Below are positions 61,142 to 64,000 of a stretch of DNA of 64,000 bases, piece by piece. Every line of letters begins with the position of its first letter. Position 1 is the stretch's first letter. The stretch is from positions 271,021 through 335,020 of the forward strand of contig CAVWVW010000004.1 in assembly GCA_963758555.1 (NCBI GenBank), given 5' to 3'. Made by a program: the position numbers and the translations under genes. The notes beneath the pieces were generated by a model. The model was not told the DNA's origin, ran no database searches, and was given only the letters and a program-made list of their open reading frames with translations. This stretch comes from CAIUMH01 sp963758555 (GTDB taxonomy: Bacteria; Actinomycetota; Acidimicrobiia; Acidimicrobiales; RAAP-2).

Positions 61142-61703
61142 TTAGCCCTTCACACGGACCATCGCCGGTCGAACCACGGTGCCGCGGAACAGATAGCCCG
61201 CCGCGCAGCACCTCGTCGACCAGTGGCCCCTCTTCGGTCCCATCACCCTCAGCATGAGCCACCGCATCATGGAGCGTCGGGTCGAACGGTGAGCCCGCCC
61301 CGGGGATGGCCTCCAAGCCCTGCTTGCCCAGCGCGTCGCTGAGCAGGCTGCGCGCCGCGATGAGGGCCTTGGCCTCCACCGAGACCTCGCCGTCGAGCGC
61401 AAGGTGGGCCTCAGCCAGGTCGAGCGCGTCGAGAGCCGGCAGCAAGGCACTGACCAGCGAGGCGGCTTGGCGCGCCGCGACCTCGTCGCTCTGGCGCTCA
61501 ACCCGCTTGCGGTAGTTCTCGAAGTCAGCTTGAAGTCGCTGCGCGGTAGAGCGCAGCTCATCGCGCTCTTGGATGAGCCCGCTCAGCTCTGCGAAGTCCT
61601 CAGAGATGATCTCCTCGTCACTGATGACCTCGGGTGCGTCCGATGAGGTGTCCTCCACCTCATCGGACGTCGCCCCGTCTGTGTCGTAGGACTCGTCGCT
61701 CAC
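61142..61703 (-). CDS. grpE: Nucleotide exchange factor GrpE (one frameshift)
   Basis: About 186 codons. An acidic N-terminus, the long coiled coil (LQADFENYRKRVERQSDEVA), then the beta-domain LEAIPGAGSPFDPTLHDAVA and GTEEGPLVDEVLR; an extra G at 61202 is needed to reach AGYLFRGTVVRPAMVRVKG, the classic GrpE end. ATG 61703 overlaps the dnaK stop (ATGA). GrpE releases ADP from DnaK. The break sits six residues before the strictly conserved GYxxxxxxxRPAxV motif, so it is probably an error. Confidence 0.92.
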
Positions 61704-63532
61704 GACTCGTCCACGATCTCGGCGTCGACGACCTCATCGTCGTTGATCGCGCTGGCTTCCTCACCACCCCCCGCAGAGGTCTCGTTCTGGGCGGCGGCTG
61801 CAGCCTCGTAGAGCTTCTGGCTGAAGCTCTGCGACGCCGTCATCAGCTTCTCGGTGGCTGACTTGATAACCTCGAGGTCAGAGCCGCTCAGCGACTCCTT
61901 GACACCAGCCAAGGCGGACTCGACGTCGGCCTTCTCGGTCTCGTCGATCTTGTCGCCCTGCTCGGCGAGGAGCTTCTCGGTCTGGTACACGAGCGTGTCA
62001 GCGGTGTTGCGGACCTCCGCCTCCTCCTTGCGCTGACGGTCATCCTCGGCGTGGGACTCCGCGTCCTTGACCATCTGGTCGATGTCGTCCTTCGACAGCG
62101 AGGACTGACCGGTGATGGTCATCGACTGGGTCTTGCCCGTGGCTCGGTCCTGCGCCGAGACGTGCACGATGCCGTTGGCGTCGATGTCGAAGACGACCTC
62201 GATCTGCGGGATGCCACGAGGGGCCGGCGGGATGTCGACCAGCTGGAACTTGCCCAGGGTCTTGTTGTACAGCGCCATCTCGCGCTCGCCTTGGAGCACG
62301 TGGATCTCCACGCTGGGCTGGTTGTCATCAGCGGTGGTGAAGACCTCAGAGCGCTTGGTCGGGATCGTGGTGTTGCGCTCGATCAGCCGGTGCATGACAC
62401 CGCCCTTGGTCTCGATGCCAAGGCTGAGCGGGGTCACGTCCAAGAGCAGGACGTCCTTGACCTCACCCTTGAGCACACCCGCCTGGACGGCAGCGCCGAT
62501 GGCGACGACCTCGTCGGGGTTCACGCTCTTGTTGGGCTCCTTGCCGGTGAGCTTGGTGACGAGCTCGGTCACCGCCGGGATGCGGGTCGATCCTCCCACC
62601 ATGACGACGTGGTCGATCTCGCCGGTGGTCAGCCCTGCGTCCTTGATCGCCGTCTCGAACGGCGAGGTGCAGCGCTCGACCAGCGACGCGGTCAGCTCGT
62701 TGAACTTGGCCCTCGACAAGGTGAGGTCCAGGTGCTTGGGGCCCTCCGCGGTGGCGGTGATGAACGGCAGGTTGATGTTGGTCTCCTGCACGCTCGAGAG
62801 CTCGATCTTGGCCTTCTCCGCCGCTTCCTTGAGGCGCTGGACGGCCATCTTGTCGGCAGAGAGGTCGACGCCCTCAGTGTCCTTGAACGACTTGACCAGC
62901 CAGTCCATGACGGCGTTGTCCCAGTCGTCGCCACCGAGCTTGGTGTCGCCGCTGGTGGACTTCACCTCGAAGACGCCGTCAGCGATCTCCAAGACCGAGA
63001 CGTCGAAGGTGCCACCGCCGAGGTCGAAGACCAGCACGGTCTGCTCCGCGGTGTCCTTGTCGAGGCCATAGGCCAGCGCGGCAGCGGTCGGCTCGTTGAT
63101 GATGCGGAGCACCTCGAGGCCAGCGATCTGGCCTGCCTCCTGGGTGGCGGTGCGCTGGGCGTCGTCGAAGTAGGCCGGCACGGTGATGACGGCCTGGTTG
63201 ACGGTGTCGCCGAGGTAGGCCTCGGCGTCACGCTTGAGCTTCATCAAGATACGGGCCGAGATCTCCTGCGGGGTGTACGCCTTGTCATCGATGTCGATGG
63301 TCCAGCTCGATCCCATGTGACGCTTGACCGAGCGGATCGTGCGGTCCGGGTTGGTGATCGCCTGGCGCTTGGCCACCTCTCCGACGAGGACCTCACCGCT
63401 CTTGGAGAAGCCCACCACCGAAGGGGTGGTGCGCTGTCCCTCTGCGTTCGGGATGACGACGGGCTCGCCCGCCTCGAGGACTGACACCACCGAGTTGGTG
63501 GTGCCGAGGTCGATTCCGACTGCCTTAGCCAT
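61700..63532 (-). CDS. dnaK: Hsp70 chaperone DnaK
   Basis: A 610-residue Hsp70, complete and intact. N-terminus AKAVGIDLGTTNSVVSVLEA, nucleotide-binding VFDLGGGTFDVSVLEIADG and VVMVGGSTRIPAVTELV, substrate domain (LLLDVTPLSLGIETKGGVMH) and a short helical lid ending in an acidic EEASAINDDEVVDAEIVDES. ATG 63532 follows GGAAGAG. It heads the operon dnaK-grpE-dnaJ-hspR-clpB, with a probable promoter at 63611-63640. Confidence 0.97.
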   Translation of the reverse strand: MAKAVGIDLGTTNSVVSVLEAGEPVVIPNAEGQRTTPSVVGFSKSGEVLVGEVAKRQAITNPDRTIRSVKRHMGSSWTIDIDDKAYTPQEISARILMKLKRDAEAYLGDTVNQAVITVPAYFDDAQRTATQEAGQIAGLEVLRIINEPTAAALAYGLDKDTAEQTVLVFDLGGGTFDVSVLEIADGVFEVKSTSGDTKLGGDDWDNAVMDWLVKSFKDTEGVDLSADKMAVQRLKEAAEKAKIELSSVQETNINLPFITATAEGPKHLDLTLSRAKFNELTASLVERCTSPFETAIKDAGLTTGEIDHVVMVGGSTRIPAVTELVTKLTGKEPNKSVNPDEVVAIGAAVQAGVLKGEVKDVLLLDVTPLSLGIETKGGVMHRLIERNTTIPTKRSEVFTTADDNQPSVEIHVLQGEREMALYNKTLGKFQLVDIPPAPRGIPQIEVVFDIDANGIVHVSAQDRATGKTQSMTITGQSSLSKDDIDQMVKDAESHAEDDRQRKEEAEVRNTADTLVYQTEKLLAEQGDKIDETEKADVESALAGVKESLSGSDLEVIKSATEKLMTASQSFSQKLYEAAAAAQNETSAGGGEEASAINDDEVVDAEIVDES

Positions 63533-63581
63533 GTGCTCTTCCTTTACTTGGGGGTTCGTGAGCTTGCTTCGTGATCTTGTC

Positions 63582-63667
63582 CCCGGGGCCTGCCCCCGGG
63601 TTCGAGAACCACTATAGCAAAGTTGATAAGGGGTTTGTAAGGTTTTCTTACGAAGTTCTTCAGAACT
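63582..63667 (-). promoter_or_regulatory. dnaK promoter region with inverted repeats
   Basis: On the minus strand: -10 TATAGT (63611-63616), 18-base spacer, -35 TTACAA (63635-63640). The inverted repeat GGTTC-GA-GAACC (63599-63610) overlaps the expected start of transcription. A second, AGTTCT-TC-AGAACT (63654-63667), lies 14 bases above the -35. A GC hairpin CCCGGGG/CCCCGGG (63582-63588 / 63594-63600) would be in the leader RNA. No HAIR (CTTGAGT-N7-ACTCAAG) or CIRCE site is present. Confidence 0.5.
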
Positions 63668-63710
63668 GCACTTTCGCTCATCGCCGCCGATCTGACTACG
63701 CTCCGTGGAC

Positions 63711-64000
63711 ATGGCCGAGCTCATCTTGCTGCGACATGGGCAATCTGAGTGGAACGCCCTCAACCTCTTCACAGGCTGGGAGGACGTGGCCCTCACCGAG
63801 CAGGGGCGTCAGGAGGCCAGCCAGGCCGGGTTGCTGCTGTCCGAGGCTGACGTCGACGTGCGGGTGCTGCACACCTCACTGCTGGTCCGAGCGATCGACA
63901 CGGCCCAGCTGGCCTTGGAGGCAGCGGGCCGCTCCTGGGTGCCCGCCAAGCGGGACTGGCGGCTCAACGAGCGCCACTACGGCGACCTCCAGGGCAAGAA
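63711..64000 (+). CDS. gpm: 2,3-bisphosphoglycerate-dependent phosphoglycerate mutase, 3'-truncated by the window
   Basis: Glycolytic interconversion of 3- and 2-phosphoglycerate. The visible 96 residues have the phosphohistidine motif LILLRHGQSEWNALNLFTGW, DVALTEQGRQEA, LHTSLLVRAIDTAQLAL and DWRLNERHYGDLQGK, which is the GpmA type. The ATG at 63711 lacks a ribosome site; a TACGCT -10-like box ends eight bases upstream, so the mRNA may be leaderless. Divergent from dnaK; the palindrome at 63654-63667 lies between them. Confidence 0.93.
   Translation, partial: MAELILLRHGQSEWNALNLFTGWEDVALTEQGRQEASQAGLLLSEADVDVRVLHTSLLVRAIDTAQLALEAAGRSWVPAKRDWRLNERHYGDLQGK

Overview
The window looks like a high-GC Gram-positive chromosome, most likely an actinobacterium of the Acidimicrobiia type (inference). 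The support is the GC-rich codon use with many GTG starts, F420-type luciferase-like oxidoreductases, DinB/mycothiol-type proteins, several P450s, a split PurS/PurQ/PurL FGAM synthase, and a dnaK-grpE-dnaJ-hspR-clpB operon. Genes are dense and often joined by ATGA or GTGA overlaps. No transposase, phage gene or CRISPR array was seen.

Layout. 1-4.9 kb (+): amidohydrolase, an unknown protein, an acyl-CoA ligase, a phasin-like protein and a GST. 4.9-9.6 kb (-): a polyhydroxyalkanoate (PHA) operon of phasin, HTH regulator, PHA synthase, alpha/beta hydrolase and PHB depolymerase, with a strong promoter carrying interleaved inverted repeats. 9.6-11.5 kb (-): a small membrane protein, adenylate kinase and a PPK2 polyphosphate kinase. 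11.6-18.4 kb: two P450s, two SDRs, a TetR regulator and a flavin disulfide reductase. 18.5-23 kb: DinB protein, branched-chain-amino-acid-type binding lipoprotein, F420 oxidoreductase, YbjQ and a DUF1295 protein. 23-33.6 kb: a catabolic block (aldehyde dehydrogenase, dimethylglycine-dehydrogenase-like flavoenzyme, choline-kinase-like protein, GntR, HAD hydrolase, amino-acid/amine permease, glutamine-synthetase-like ligase, PuuD-like hydrolase). It resembles a gamma-glutamylation amine or methylamine pathway under one GntR regulator. 33.7-42.7 kb: hydrolase, F420 enzymes, enoyl-CoA hydratase, thioesterase, class II aldolase, tRNA-Asp and tRNA-Phe, DinB protein and a MarR-MFS efflux pair. 43-56 kb: de novo purine genes (purF-purM-pyrE; purL; purA-purD-purB-purC-purS-purQ), interrupted by a PHP-domain gene and by a small basic protein gene on the opposite strand. 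57-63.5 kb: the heat-shock operon. 63.7 kb to the end: the start of a phosphoglycerate mutase.

The most striking global feature is reading-frame breakage. About 38 single-base insertions and about 4 deletions split roughly 25 otherwise well-conserved genes, including essential ones (purF, purM, purL, purD, pyrE, grpE, hspR). In every case where I chose a start and stop independently, the length modulo 3 agrees with the number of breaks inferred. Insertion-biased sequencing or assembly error is the likeliest cause, so these genes are annotated as continuous CDSs with the break position noted. No family search was run; all functional calls come from recognised motifs and remembered family patterns.
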